Source of the DNA: Lachancea thermotolerans CBS 6340
Taxonomy: Eukaryota > Ascomycota > Saccharomycetes > Saccharomycetales > Saccharomycetaceae
Direction: 5' to 3'
Assembly (NCBI RefSeq): GCF_000142805.1
Contig: NC_013079.1
Location: forward strand, 434,001-498,000
Length of the DNA: 64,000 nt
Shown: one piece after another, positions 29,262 through 40,700 of the stretch
Position numbering within the stretch: the first letter of the stretch is position 1
Layout of the letters: every line of letters starts with the position of its first letter
Made by a program: the position numbers and the translations under genes
The notes under the pieces: generated by a model
Told to the model about the DNA's origin: nothing
Database searches by the model: none
What the model saw: the letters and a program-made list of their open reading frames with translations, nothing else

Positions 29262-30902
29262 ATGGGGTCAATGATCGATGAGAATATTGATATTATATGC
29301 TGGATGAGCATCGCTGCCATCAATTCTACTCTATTGAGGCAATCAGGACGTGCGGCTAGACGATTATCAATTATGGCAAGTACACAGCAAGAGAAAGTGG
29401 GAAAGAGCAAGGTTCAATTTTCCCTGAAAACACCAAAAGGAACCAAGGACTGGTCCGACAAGGACGTGGTAATCAGGGAAGAGATCTTCTCCAGACTATC
29501 AGGTTTGTTCAAGCGTCACGGCGGTATCACTTTGGATACTCCTGTTTTCGAGCTTCGCGAAATCTTGGCTGGAAAATATGGTGAAGATTCCAAGTTGATC
29601 TACAACCTAGAAGACCAAGGTGGTGAGCTCTGCTCGCTGCGTTACGATCTGACTGTTCCATTTGCCAGATTTGTAGCCATGAACAACATCCAGAGCATGA
29701 AACGTTACCACATTGCCAAGGTGTACAGAAGAGACCAGCCTGCTATGACAAAGGGCCGTATGAGAGAATTCTATCAGTGCGATTTCGACATTGCTGGTAG
29801 CTATGACTCTATGATCCCAGATGCCGAGGTCTTATCTATAGTAGTAGAGGGTTTGTCAAACCTCGGAATCAAGGACTACAAAATTAAACTGAACCACAGA
29901 AAAATCCTGGATGGTATCTTCCAGGTTGCCGGCGTGTCGGACGAAAACGTGAGAAAGATATCTTCTGCGGTTGACAAGTTGGACAAGTCACCATGGGAGG
30001 CCGTGAAACACGAAATGGTTGTGGAAAAAGGTCAAACTGAAGAGACGGCGGACAAGATCGGTGAGTACGTCAAACTCAACGGTACTTTGCAAGAAATTTA
30101 CGCTCTTCTATCCCAAGATTCCAGCATCACTTCTAATGAGAAGGCTAAACAGGGTTTGGACGAGATGGCTACTCTTATCAAGTACTCTGAAGCCCTAGAG
30201 ATTGACTCACACATTTCTTTCGATCTTTCGCTCGCTAGAGGCCTTGACTACTACACCGGTATCATTTTCGAGGCAGTGACCTCCGCGTCTGCTCCCCCTA
30301 AGAACGCTGCTGAGTTGAAGAAGAAAGCAAAGGGTGTTGAGGACGCTTCTGAATATGTCGGTGTTGGCTCCATTGTTGGCGGTGGCCGTTATGACAACTT
30401 GGTTAACATGTTTGCTGAGAGCACTGGCAAAAAATCGGGGCAGATTCCTTGCGTAGGTTTGTCCTTTGGTGTGGAGAGAATTTTCTCTATCCTCAAACAA
30501 AGAGCTGAGCAGGCTTCTGCGATAAGACCAACCGCCACTAAAGTTTATGTCATGGCATTTGGTGGCGGTAAGGACTGGGCTGGCTACTTGCCCGAAAGAA
30601 TGAAGGTCACTAAGCAATTATGGAATGCTGGCATTGCAACCGAGTTTGTCTACAAGGCCAAGAGCAACCCTAGAAAGCAATTTGATGCTGCTGACAAGTG
30701 TGGCTGTCCATTAGCCGTCATTCTTGGAAAAGAGGAGTACCTCGACAACAAGCTGCGTGTTAAGAGACTGGGCCCAGAATTTGCTAACGACGATGGCGAA
30801 CTAGTCGACGCGGCCGACCTTGTGGTTGTCGTGAAGCGCAAGCTCGACGAAATCTACCAGGATGACGCTGACGAAGTCACCAAGCTGTTCAGACAATTGT
30901 AA
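29262..30902 (+). CDS. HTS1: Histidyl-tRNA synthetase, cytosolic and mitochondrial forms
   Basis: The longest ATG frame gives 546 residues. Three start options matter: 29262 (acidic leader, unlike a presequence), 29304 ([20 protein letters not shown], a good mitochondrial presequence) and 29373 (MASTQQEK, the likely cytosolic start). Yeast HTS1 is known to make both forms from alternative starts. Catalytic hallmarks are motif 2 ([20 protein letters not shown], about 154-173), the HisA motif RGLDYYTG near 325, GGGRYDNL and the motif 3 segment [12 protein letters not shown]-terminal anticodon-binding domain follows. The mitochondrial protein most likely starts at 29304. Confidence 0.97.
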   Translation: MGSMIDENIDIICWMSIAAINSTLLRQSGRAARRLSIMASTQQEKVGKSKVQFSLKTPKGTKDWSDKDVVIREEIFSRLSGLFKRHGGITLDTPVFELREILAGKYGEDSKLIYNLEDQGGELCSLRYDLTVPFARFVAMNNIQSMKRYHIAKVYRRDQPAMTKGRMREFYQCDFDIAGSYDSMIPDAEVLSIVVEGLSNLGIKDYKIKLNHRKILDGIFQVAGVSDENVRKISSAVDKLDKSPWEAVKHEMVVEKGQTEETADKIGEYVKLNGTLQEIYALLSQDSSITSNEKAKQGLDEMATLIKYSEALEIDSHISFDLSLARGLDYYTGIIFEAVTSASAPPKNAAELKKKAKGVEDASEYVGVGSIVGGGRYDNLVNMFAESTGKKSGQIPCVGLSFGVERIFSILKQRAEQASAIRPTATKVYVMAFGGGKDWAGYLPERMKVTKQLWNAGIATEFVYKAKSNPRKQFDAADKCGCPLAVILGKEEYLDNKLRVKRLGPEFANDDGELVDAADLVVVVKRKLDEIYQDDADEVTKLFRQL

Positions 30903-31826
30903 ATAGACTGGACCTCAACGGCTGATGTTTTTAACGCGCTTAAATGATAGACCTTGGGAGCCCTTCTATAGCTCTTGCGCCTACACTTATATACGCCCTG
31001 GAGCGGGGCATATGTAAACATATGTCTCTTTGGCCTTGAAGAATGTTGGATATATTTCCCAGAAAGTGACAATGACTTTTGATTGCTTCACGGCCTTTTT
31101 GTCTCTTATACGTCTGCAAAAGGTCCCGTTCCATTATACAGGCTTCTTATAGAATGTTTAAAAGAGACGGTTTTCATTAAGAGACACGTGAATCGCCGTG
31201 CTAGTGACTTAATTTGACAAATATTGAAAAGAACCACCTGAAGCACCTGTAGCATCTGCAGCACCTGTAGCATCTGCAGCACCTGTGGTACACTATTTAC
31301 AGCTTATTCATTGGAAGGGCATCTGTTACGCCAAATGATGCCGTAGATATTTGACCTACATTGATGGGCCTTAAACTCCCAGTAGAAAGAGTTGAAGCTA
31401 TCATAAAGACACCCATCTCCTAGATATCGCCTTGGCTACCCAAGTTTCCCATATTACATATGTATGTCCATTAAATGTGAGAGGGTTACAAGAAATTGTG
31501 CGGCACACATCATATGTGCCACCTTTCTGTCTTGTGCTATGGTTCAAGTTACCTCGTCGGTTAACCTTTGAAGCGCCGGGAGAAACACCAGCGAGCTTAT
31601 GCGAAAGCTTTGCCTAGTGAGGAAGCTTATGGAACTCACAACTGTGTCAAATTTCTCTTGGCTTTAGCGGCTGTATTGCTTAAGTAAGAGGTACTTTTGA
31701 GCATCTCATATCCATCTCTTAAGATATCCTGTCAATTTAGCTCGTCGTCAAAAAAAGGGCACCGCTCTATGCATAAACGTTTTTCCTTAACTACAACTGT
31801 ATGGTTCATAAAATTTGTTATATACG
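30903..31826. other. 924-bp convergent spacer HTS1/BNA2
   Basis: Both flanking genes end here, so only terminators are needed, yet the spacer is nearly 1 kb. No ORF longer than about 70 codons shows coding character. It includes a minisatellite at 31242-31288 and a CACGTG near 31184. An unannotated short or noncoding transcript is possible. Confidence 0.4.
31242..31288. repeat. Minisatellite of an 18-bp unit
   Basis: AGCACCTGTAGCATCTGC is present at 31242-31259 and 31260-31277, followed by a partial copy from 31278. Each unit is itself two related 9-bp halves (AGCACCTGT and AGCATCTGC). One frame reads as a repeated Ala-Pro-Val-Ala-Ser-Ala, but stops close it upstream and downstream. Confidence 0.9.
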
Positions 31827-33314
31827 CTACCAGTGGCCTCCTGAGCGACTTACGATGTCATCGTCATCGTCATCGTCAGCAGAACCCCAGTCACCGGCCA
31901 GGCCAAGTTTGACACGTTTTGTCGTGATGGCCTCGCCTTCTTCACTAGAGCTCGACCTCTTGCGGATGCCCGTGATACTGCTAGAGTTCTGAACAGTCAG
32001 AACACCGGTGCTTAGAATCTTTCTGCCCCAATCGCTCGCCGCAACACTGCCAGTTTCATCACGGCACTGTTTCAAAAATGGAATCAGAGATGTGCCGCCT
32101 GTACCTTTTTGCTCCTTCTTCCCTTGACCCTTGGAAAGCCCGCTTCTTAAAGTCTTTGACTTACCAGGTAGGGGCTTCTTGTTGGCCTGTAGAACAACGT
32201 AGCGGGAAACTATCTGGATGTGCTTGTCGCGGAAAGACTTCAACATCGCCAAACAAGCATCAAATGCTAGGGTAAGCTTCTCATTAGACTTATGGTTGAA
32301 AACATAGTCCTTCACGTTGGAAACCTTGGTTAAGCATATTAAAAACTCGCGGTGCTCTAGGGGCATGTATTTTCTCATTTCGTTAATGAATGGATTGCTC
32401 CCAGATTTTGCTGACATCGAATTTCCTTGAGATGGCTTTTGACCCATGGAAAAATGTTCCACGCCAAGTAATATATCTAGCGCTTGGATCAGAGAGCTTT
32501 GTGCGTTAGAACCACCTGCATACTGTTGATACTGCCCGTCAAGTCCATATTTAACTCCCTTAGGCAGGCCCGCGTCCGCCATGTTCCTCCAGCCCGCCAA
32601 GTAGGGTCTTATTCTGTAGTAGAAAACGTGAGGATCACACATTTCCTCCATTCTCATAAGCAGCGAGCCAAGCTGATCTATTCCTTGAGCAATCTCCTCT
32701 AAGCTTTTCAACAGTGTCTTTTCGTTTTTTTCTCTAACAGCTTCGATCGCTTCGAGGCCAGCACTCAGACACTTTCCTCCGACTTTCTCGAAAAAAACGC
32801 TTACCAGGTAGAACCAGCTTTCGTCTATCCCGCCCGTAAATGTATTGATAGTTGTCAAGTTTTGGAGGTCCATTGCATCGCCAGCGAGGTCGAGGTCGTC
32901 GACTATAGGCTGGAAGTTCCACAAAACGAGTGACGCATAAGTAGCCAAAGGGGGGAGCCCGAGTTTTTCACTTATTTTAAGCAGTGGCTGGGCCACGCAG
33001 TCTGGAAGAACATCAGAAGGTTCATCATAGCCCCACACGTATGCGTTGGTTATGAAACAGAGAACTGAATAGGCCCTCCTGAGCTCTCTGACGTCGCTCA
33101 GAAGAGACTCCTTCACATCAAGGATAGGCAGGCGGTCCACCACACATCTTATTTTTTTCGAAAGCAGCAGGGAAGGTAACTTCTCAACGACGCTTTCCCA
33201 GCTTTTGTAGTATGGATCCGACAGCTTAGTTACAGGAAATTCTGTGGGCAAAAATCCATTGGAAGCACCAATGCCATATTCCTCAAGCCTCGGTATAGGG
33301 ATTTCTTGGCTCAT
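31827..33314 (-). CDS. BNA2: Indoleamine 2,3-dioxygenase-type enzyme Bna2 (de novo NAD synthesis)
   Basis: The 495-residue protein matches fungal indoleamine/tryptophan 2,3-dioxygenases, haem enzymes that open the indole ring of tryptophan to N-formylkynurenine, the first step of de novo NAD synthesis. Conserved pieces include DVRELRRAYSVL, LPPLATYASLVLWNF, TTINTFTGGIDESWFYLVSV, GGSNAQSSLIQ, the KYMPLEHREFL segment and RDKHIQIVSRYV; the last histidine fits the proximal haem ligand. After GTGGTSLIPFLKQCRDET, where the S. cerevisiae protein soon ends, about 70 extra residues follow with basic patches and a run of seven aspartates. The run is encoded by a repeated TCATCG/TCG tract at about 31857-31880. 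Confidence 0.96.
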   Translation of the reverse strand: MSQEIPIPRLEEYGIGASNGFLPTEFPVTKLSDPYYKSWESVVEKLPSLLLSKKIRCVVDRLPILDVKESLLSDVRELRRAYSVLCFITNAYVWGYDEPSDVLPDCVAQPLLKISEKLGLPPLATYASLVLWNFQPIVDDLDLAGDAMDLQNLTTINTFTGGIDESWFYLVSVFFEKVGGKCLSAGLEAIEAVREKNEKTLLKSLEEIAQGIDQLGSLLMRMEEMCDPHVFYYRIRPYLAGWRNMADAGLPKGVKYGLDGQYQQYAGGSNAQSSLIQALDILLGVEHFSMGQKPSQGNSMSAKSGSNPFINEMRKYMPLEHREFLICLTKVSNVKDYVFNHKSNEKLTLAFDACLAMLKSFRDKHIQIVSRYVVLQANKKPLPGKSKTLRSGLSKGQGKKEQKGTGGTSLIPFLKQCRDETGSVAASDWGRKILSTGVLTVQNSSSITGIRKRSSSSEEGEAITTKRVKLGLAGDWGSADDDDDDDIVSRSGGHW

Positions 33315-33680
33315 CTACGGCTTCTGTTGTTTCGAGGCGCTGCTTTAGACGTTGAACTCAATTAATTATTAGTTATAGTCAGCCCACTGACATCCAAATA
33401 AATTAAAATCAAGAAAATAAATGAACCATCCGTCCATAGTTACATTATGTTTGGTCACGTGTTATCATCAATTCCCATTGTGCCAATGACGAACAATGAA
33501 CAAATGTAGCTCCGAGCTACCATTTTTGGGATCACATCCGGGCCCCGATCTCACCCACGGCCAGTGGTATATACACGTCTTCCCTGTAAATTTTTTTCAG
33601 ATGCTTGTATTCGATCTGCTTTCGCCTCGGCGCCAGGGTGGCAGTGCTTTCACGTGGCGCGATCATGTCCTTATAATTCG
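33315..33680 (-). promoter_or_regulatory. BNA2 upstream region with two CACGTG boxes
   Basis: In these 366 bp CACGTG occurs at 33456-33461 (GTCACGTG context) and 33651-33656. No gene is seen. The MIX23 terminator must also lie here. Confidence 0.4.
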
Positions 33681-34277
33681 TTATTTCTTTCCTAACGATA
33701 ACTGAAACTTTTTGAATGCGTCAATATATGCAACATCTGGGTCGCAAGCCCTGTTCAGAACACTTGCGCCATTCTTTTGTAAAATTTCTTCAATTTCACG
33801 CTGATTTTGGATCCATCGAGTCAGTTCTCTCCAGTCGTGGTAGTAGGATTCCTTTTGCGATAAACTGTCGGCAGCTGCATAAGGGTCCATACGCGCATCG
33901 AGAACGGGTCGCTCAACCGTGTGGCTTGATCCAAAACGACCGTCGATCTCCTTCTTCATAAGTTGCGCTTCACGTTCACAAAAGTTTATTGCTTCATGAC
34001 GCAAGTCCCAACTTGGGAACAGTTCGCGCTGAACAAAGTCTCCACATCGGGCTTCCTTGGCCTTTGAGCTCAGGTTGTCGATATTATTGAGCTTTTGTTT
34101 GATTACGTCGTCGCTGTTGTGCCTCAGAAGTCTGAAGAAGGAATCTACTAACTCACGGCTCATACACTTTTCCCGCGTCATTGTTAAAGCCTCAATTGTT
34201 ACGTTGTCATTTTTCCCAGTTTTCAGATCTGTTTCGATGATTCCGGCGGGAGTCTTAAGGGTTAAGTGGTCCAGCAT
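33681..34277 (-). CDS. MIX23: Mix23, twin-cysteine protein of the mitochondrial intermembrane space
   Basis: From the ATG at 34277 the protein has 198 residues; two codons upstream are open but begin with GTG. It has the Mix23/CCDC58 pattern: a cysteine before an amphipathic helix (REKCMSRELVDSFFRLLRHN), then DDVIKQKLN, a second cysteine (ARCGDFV), and HEAINFCEREAQLM, with an Arg/Lys-rich C-terminal helix. In yeast Mix23 is imported into the intermembrane space via Mia40 and modulates matrix-targeting import. There is no presequence, as expected. Position next to SRO77 and PKC1 matches S. cerevisiae YBL107C-YBL105C, which strengthens a call based on modest similarity. Confidence 0.87.
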   Translation of the reverse strand: MLDHLTLKTPAGIIETDLKTGKNDNVTIEALTMTREKCMSRELVDSFFRLLRHNSDDVIKQKLNNIDNLSSKAKEARCGDFVQRELFPSWDLRHEAINFCEREAQLMKKEIDGRFGSSHTVERPVLDARMDPYAAADSLSQKESYYHDWRELTRWIQNQREIEEILQKNGASVLNRACDPDVAYIDAFKKFQLSLGKK

Positions 34278-34452
34278 GCTCACAAATCACTCCTTGTAAC
34301 AGTGTTCCAGGGTCTGCGCGGATATCAACAACTCTACTACTGTTGCCCTTCCTATGACGTGAGTTGTGGACGGCGAGCCCTTATAGAATTTGAAATGTAG
34401 GGTATTAATACTCATTACCAACGAAATATATAATGACACTTGCATGTAGGGT

Positions 34453-37400
34453 TTAAAAGCCCATCTTGGCCTTAAAAGCTCCCTTCACGAGGTCTGAGCC
34501 TGTCTGCTCAAGGGCTTGATTGATTGACTCACTTGTAGCAGCAGCGTAGTCGTTGAACCGGCCCTCCAAGTTGTCCATTCCATTCTCCATCGCCCGTGAC
34601 AATGATTTCATATTGACGTACCCTTCTCCTCTGGTGGCATGTCGCACAGGAGCTTTATAATGGTGGGTAGAAGATGTAGGAGAAAGCTGGTGCGAATTCT
34701 CGACCTTTTCTTGGGGATCGTGGGATATGGTGCCATTCGCGATGGTAGCTTCTTCATATTTGGCCGGCTTGACGTCGGTCCCCATCAGCTTGTCCAGATC
34801 ACTTCTTTTAACGTGAATTGATCCGCGCACCCACTGTAAAGAATTAACCTGCGGTCTGCACTCAATGCGCAGAACAGGGTTGTATAAAGAATCGGTAGCG
34901 CCGTTTGCCAAATCCATATCGGATCCGTCAGCGTTGGAAGCTGTTTGCTTTAGCGCCGTCAGAAGACTAGCCTCACACTTCCCAACACGAACGACTATAT
35001 CACCATTTCGCAGTATAGACGACTCTCGGATGTACTTAGCTTGTACCGGCATGGGCATGGCAGTGGACTTCAATTCTCTGAGCTCTGGAACGTTGAGAAT
35101 CTTAATTTCTCCGTTAGTCAACAAGCACACAATAACAGTCGCAAATTGTTTGGTGCTCTTTTCTCCTTGTGGCAAGCGTATAAAGGACTGACCAGCGGTT
35201 GCAATTGGACATTTGTAAACTCTATGCGTATCTCTAGACCTTCCAGCAGTGAACAAGCGAATATCGTATGCCCCACAAGCCATCGTAAATGCAGGAACTG
35301 GAATTCCTTTAGAAAGCTCTTGCATCAATGGTATGGTAGCAGAGCAGGATGCGCCCGTTTCTTTGCTGGTAGATTCAAGAGCAACGATAGGGCCATTGTC
35401 ATTAGTTTTCATCAGATCAACATACTGGACCATGAAACGCCCACTAGGATCGGGAAGTATTTTAAAAATCAAGACCTCACCCGCGTCTGTTCCACAAGAA
35501 ATGAGGATACTGGAGTACTTTTCCTCCCCAAATTGAGCAATGGAGAAATCAATACAAGTGACAAAAGAGCTCTTCTCTTGAGTAGTCTTCCTAATATTTG
35601 AGGAAAAGATTAAGGCTGGACCCCTTCTATCAATGACCATAAATGTACCATCCTCGTAGCCAATCCCCACGAAACCAATATTACTATTCTTCAGCGATGA
35701 AACCTTACCAATTTCTGCGTGGATAGCGCATATTGGCATGAACCCCTCTCGTAGCTTCCGAGGTGCTCTATCTGATATATCAACAATGACTTCTTTTGTT
35801 TTACTCAATGAAAATCTCCTGAAATTGATCTCCATCTCATTGGTGCTCTCACTAGCACCAAAGAACTGGTTTGCTTGAAATTTAAACAAAACAACATCAC
35901 CCTCCTCAGTGGAGACAGCCAATTCTGCGGTTTCAGAAGCAAACGATATATCGCTGATTGCTACGCCGTCCGCTTTATTTAGGGCGTGTGATACGCTAAC
36001 GTCGAAAACGGAACTGTCATCCAACTCTCCGTGTGAAGCGTCCCAGATTCTCACGGACCCATTTTTGTGGCCAGTGGCTAGCGCTGATCTTGTGTCATGA
36101 ACTCTCAGTGGCTTCTTGACAGGTGCGCCTCCTTTAAGCAAGAAATCTTTGTTGTAGGTCGAGGACATCATTCCCAGCCACAGTTTCTTAGGCACAGAAG
36201 TTGCGACGCACTTAGTAGCGACAGGCCTAATCCATGATATGCTTTGTGGAAATAGCGATGCTTTGTATGAGACACTGCCGGAGGGATAGAGAAGTGTTTC
36301 TATTTCGCCGTCATCAAGCAAGACCAGTATAACTGCCGGGTCATGATTACCCGAGAAGTGGCATGATTTACGTGCCAATGGTAAAAACCCCACCACGGAT
36401 GCTTCGTTTGGTATGGGGAAAATCTTTTGTTGGATAGGATTAGCGTAGTAAGTACTCATTTTTTCATAAGATGTCATTGAGTACATGGGGGTTACTCCTA
36501 AATCAATCATGGTTAAGTTATGGCAAGATTGCTCACCATCGATAGAGCCCCCAGCAATCAGCAGAGATGTGTACTCTGGGTTAGCCTTGCAAATCCAGGA
36601 GACCTGCAGTATGGGAGAAGGTTTTACGGTAGCCCTGTTAATGGCATTTCTAGGTTCATTAACATCGGTGTCAAAAAGTGTTCTCGCCTGGATCAATTTC
36701 CCGCTATTTGCGTCCCAAAAGACGAGGGAACCATCCTCGTGAACGGTCATAACATGTAGAGAGTTTGGGTGGTATAACGATTGGGTTACTGGCGGTGTTC
36801 TGCAAACATCCAGATTTCCTGTTAAGTCCCCGCCAGGCGCATATGGTGGAAGTTCGTAAACAAAGTGCTGCTTCACATTATTTTCAACCAATGAGTAAAT
36901 TACTGTCACAAGCCTGTAAGAAATAAGGATGGTGCCGTAATCTCTAGGGTTCCATTGAATAGATACAACTGGCGAAAGATGTGCCTTCGGCATATAAGCC
37001 TTTTGCAGGTTTTCAATTCGAAGTGGAGATAAGCAATCCTTGTCAATGTCATATATCACTGTGGCGCCGCTCTGTAAACCAATTAAAATCCATTCGAGAG
37101 ATGGGTCGGTTTCAACACATGAAATCTTACCTGGCGCGTAGAATGCTGTCAAAACCTTCTTAGAATAAAGCGACAATATCAAAATAGAGTCCTTGGAATC
37201 TCTTGCTATCAGGTAAATTCCTTTAACAAATCGAAGCTCCCTAATAATAGTTTTTGAATCTAGGGTAAAAACCACCTCAACCTGTTGTTTACCAAAAACG
37301 TGAATCTCGCCAGCATCAGTAGCTATCGCCAGTAAACTCTGGACTGGGTCGAATGCGAAAGTTTTTACACTCCCATTCATACCGTAACGGCTAATTTCAC

Positions 37401-37500
37401 GAACTTCAAACATTTTAGAGTTCAGACCAGCGGATACATCGCTGCTGGAAGCCGACTTGATGGCATTTGACACAACCTTTAACTTCCGGCTTCGAAACAT
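34453..37500 (-). CDS. SRO7: Lethal giant larvae-family exocytosis regulator Sro7/Sro77
   Basis: The 1015-residue protein is a tomosyn/Lgl-type double beta-propeller. The N-terminus has SRYGMNGSVKTFAFDPVQSLLAIATDAGEIHVFG, the first WD-like blade, and GHKNGSVRIWDASHGE marks a blade in the middle of the protein near residue 470. The C-terminal tail (about 940-1015) includes YVNMKSLSRAMENGMDNLEGRFNDYA, resembling the SNARE-like tail that folds onto the propeller in yeast Sro7. It binds Sec9 and Sec4 during vesicle fusion at the plasma membrane. It is the single ancestral gene for SRO7 (YPR032W) and SRO77 (YBL106C). Confidence 0.95.
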   Translation of the reverse strand: MFRSRKLKVVSNAIKSASSSDVSAGLNSKMFEVREISRYGMNGSVKTFAFDPVQSLLAIATDAGEIHVFGKQQVEVVFTLDSKTIIRELRFVKGIYLIARDSKDSILILSLYSKKVLTAFYAPGKISCVETDPSLEWILIGLQSGATVIYDIDKDCLSPLRIENLQKAYMPKAHLSPVVSIQWNPRDYGTILISYRLVTVIYSLVENNVKQHFVYELPPYAPGGDLTGNLDVCRTPPVTQSLYHPNSLHVMTVHEDGSLVFWDANSGKLIQARTLFDTDVNEPRNAINRATVKPSPILQVSWICKANPEYTSLLIAGGSIDGEQSCHNLTMIDLGVTPMYSMTSYEKMSTYYANPIQQKIFPIPNEASVVGFLPLARKSCHFSGNHDPAVILVLLDDGEIETLLYPSGSVSYKASLFPQSISWIRPVATKCVATSVPKKLWLGMMSSTYNKDFLLKGGAPVKKPLRVHDTRSALATGHKNGSVRIWDASHGELDDSSVFDVSVSHALNKADGVAISDISFASETAELAVSTEEGDVVLFKFQANQFFGASESTNEMEINFRRFSLSKTKEVIVDISDRAPRKLREGFMPICAIHAEIGKVSSLKNSNIGFVGIGYEDGTFMVIDRRGPALIFSSNIRKTTQEKSSFVTCIDFSIAQFGEEKYSSILISCGTDAGEVLIFKILPDPSGRFMVQYVDLMKTNDNGPIVALESTSKETGASCSATIPLMQELSKGIPVPAFTMACGAYDIRLFTAGRSRDTHRVYKCPIATAGQSFIRLPQGEKSTKQFATVIVCLLTNGEIKILNVPELRELKSTAMPMPVQAKYIRESSILRNGDIVVRVGKCEASLLTALKQTASNADGSDMDLANGATDSLYNPVLRIECRPQVNSLQWVRGSIHVKRSDLDKLMGTDVKPAKYEEATIANGTISHDPQEKVENSHQLSPTSSTHHYKAPVRHATRGEGYVNMKSLSRAMENGMDNLEGRFNDYAAATSESINQALEQTGSDLVKGAFKAKMGF

Positions 37501-37759
37501 GCTTTTTTGTTAAAGGGACGAACGTCTCTGTGCTACCTCTCAGTATTACATTGTTCAAGTTTACGACATTCTGTTGTTGCCTCGTTTTCCGGATCAAATC
37601 ATAAACGAATTACGAAATGAGTTATCCTGTGCAAAAGTCAACGGACAAGGCAACAGGCAACAGAAGTGGAGCCCAAAGGCTCATGATAAATTCGATCAGC
37701 TCGAAACTGAATTATATGCTTATTAGTATCTACGTAATATGATATGCGATAATTTAAGC

Positions 37760-40700
37760 TCATAGCAGCAGGTCATCTGGCATAAACGAAAAGCCGCGGA
37801 ATTCTTCTTGCAAACTTGAGCTCAAGACCGACGGTAAAGGAGTCAAAGTAGGTGGAGCGGAAGTAAATTCCTTCTCGAAGTAGGAAGTATCGTCAGCAGC
37901 CTTGATCTCTGGGATGTATGGTGGCTGGACTCGCTTATGGAGTATATCGTCAAAGTTTATGTTCCTGAAAAAGGGCTCGGCCATGACCTCAGCTGCGTCA
38001 CGAGGACCAGCCCCCAAACGCCTCTCGGGGTCCTTTGTCAAAAGGCCTTGAAAGATTTGTACAATATCACCAGCCATGTCGATAGGATACAAAGGCTCAT
38101 CTGTCAGAATGGCATTGAATACTTCGTCCTCGTCATCTCCAGAGAACGGAGACTGGCAAAGAAGCATTTGATAAAGCAAAACACCGAAAGCCCACCAATC
38201 CACAGCCTTCGTGTATTCCTGCTCTTTGAGGATTTCGGGTGCCATGAACTCGGGCGTGCCGCAAAACGTAGATGTTTTGTTGCCGAACCACATTTCATCC
38301 TTGCATAACCCATAATCTGCGATCTTGATATGGCCCTCAGGCGTTAGAAGAATGTTTTCAAGCTTCAAGTCTCGATAAATTACACCATTGTCGTGAAAGT
38401 ACTTGAGTGCCAGTAAGACTTCGGCGGCATAAAATTTGGCTCTCCTAACCGAGAGCCTTTGGTTTTGAACGTGCCACATTAGATCTCCACCTCCAATAAA
38501 TTCCATGGCAAAATAAATGCGGTTCTCTGTCTGGAAAGAGCAGTAAAGATTTGTCAAGAATGGATGTTTGGCCTTGGTGGCCAACAAAAACACCTTCTTT
38601 TCAGCTCTTGCGCTTTCAATATCATGGTTTTTGATTATGTGATCCTTCTTAAGAACTTTGATAGCACACAACCGTTCGTTATTTTTAGATTCAGCCAAAA
38701 GCACTTTCCCGAAATTCCCTTTCCCTAGTACCTTCAATAGAACGAAGTCATCCAGAGAGATCTTACGACGTTTTGGCGCTTTCCTTTTATGTCTCCCGCC
38801 CGTTTGTGGGGCCTCTGGTGAGGATTGCTGAGATTTTGTAAGTGCGTCTGCACTTTGCTGGGGCGTGATTTGAACAAGCTTTGCATCGCTTAAATCTTGG
38901 TGGCGTTGCTCTTTGTAAGCCTTCGTAGTATGTTCTTCTGTCTTTTGTGGGATTTCTTCAGGCTCTGGGGTAATTTGCCATTTTTGAGGTAGCTGTGCGC
39001 CAGGGTCAACTTGAGTGCTCATGGTGTTGTTAAAGGAAGAACGCTTGGTTTCTAATGGCACCATTGCATCATCGTATGAATCATCAAATTCAGTGAATCC
39101 TTGGTGATCTCTTGCTCTTTCAAGCTGCGCATCGCGTTGTTGTTCAAGCAAAATACTTGTTTCATTATCACGGCTCAAATCATTCTCTTGTGTAGACAGA
39201 TCTGGCTTATCTGAAGCGAGCCCTGAAGCAAGCGAAGGATCCAAAGAACGCGTCTTAGTGTCAAGATCCTGTAATTGAAGACTGCCTGCACCCTGTGTAA
39301 ATGCCTCGTAGTCGGCGTTTTCTTCAATGAAGTTATTGAGGCGCTCATTGATAACTCCATTTCTTTCTGTCTCAGAAGCTGTTGGTTTGATCTTGGTCTT
39401 TTGAGCAGTTTCCGTAAATCTTTGTTTATCACTTCTTTGGTCTTCTGCCGCTACATCAATACGTCCCAAGCGTACGTCCGAAAGATTCTTCTGTGTTGGC
39501 GATACTGGCAGTTGCTTTGTTTCAAAGCTTCGTTCGGAAACCCTGCTTGTCTTCTTCGATAACTCAGCACCTGGGTATTGGTGTTTTGGAGGTGAGACCT
39601 GCAGCTTTTGTCTCTGTTCCTGTGACCTTTTTGTATCTTGGATTGCAGTCAAGATTTTATTGGCCATACCCATGGACATGCCGCAGAAGTCTGGCACAAG
39701 ATGGGCACACTGAACATGACACATGATGCCACACTCCGAGCACTTTCGTAAATTCTTTTTGCCCCATGGCAAAATGTACCCGCAGTGGCAACACCACTTT
39801 GTACCCCGGTTAGAAATCGGCTCAAACCTATGTGGAATTCTGTGGTTGAGTTTAGCTTCATCCGGATCGGTGTCACTGCTAGATTTTGCAATGCACTTCG
39901 TAACAACGTGGTTGTAACATTTCTTGTGACAAAGGAACTTACAGTCTTGGCATTGGAAGCCACTATACCGAAGAAAATCGCCACAGTAAGCACAGCACAT
40001 AATATTGTAGAAAGACTTTTGAACAAAGTGATGGCCATGCTGCTCGTAAACCTCTTCTTTTCTGTTGATTATCGCGCCATGACGATGCAATCCTCCGATG
40101 AGATGTTTATCAGTGGGCGCAGAGGACTTGCTAAAGCCGAGATTCAATAGAATTTGTCCAGCAGGCTCTAGCACAAACCATAGGCTTGTAGTAACGGGCT
40201 GCGACAAAGCCGCTTCCTGACTAGGGCTGGCAATATCTTCGGAAGTAGCCCCCAAGCGCCTGTCTGCATTTTCAGCCCCTGCATTAGCTTGTTTTGTGCT
40301 ATGTTCTGAGGAGCTTGTTACTCCAGCAGCAGGATTCCAATCTATCGGAGCTGATTGCTCTGCTTTTTTCTTACGAATCTCCTCCGCAATGTCAGAAAGC
40401 AAGAGCCACATTTGAGCAACAGGAACTGTTTGGTCGTTGACTCTATCGTAGACTGTAAGTTCAACTTCATTGCCTTTCCCGACGTTTATGTTGAAGCTTT
40501 CGTGCCACCTACCGTTGCGAGAAGGTTTGGTCTTGGCTTTAACGGTGTCGTCAATTTTGATGGTAATAAAGGTGTCAGGCTTTCGAGAGAATAAGGGTGA
40601 TTGCACATGATCCACGTCTCGAATGGCAGTGACGCCAATGCTGAGTACGCCAGTCAGTTGCTTTCGTCTAAACTTGGGCTGAGTTGCATGCGAAGACTCG

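Noticed and set aside
31357-31826. Several 60-70 codon ORFs in the HTS1/BNA2 spacer
   Set aside because: No similarity, no conserved composition, and both flanking terminators must lie here.
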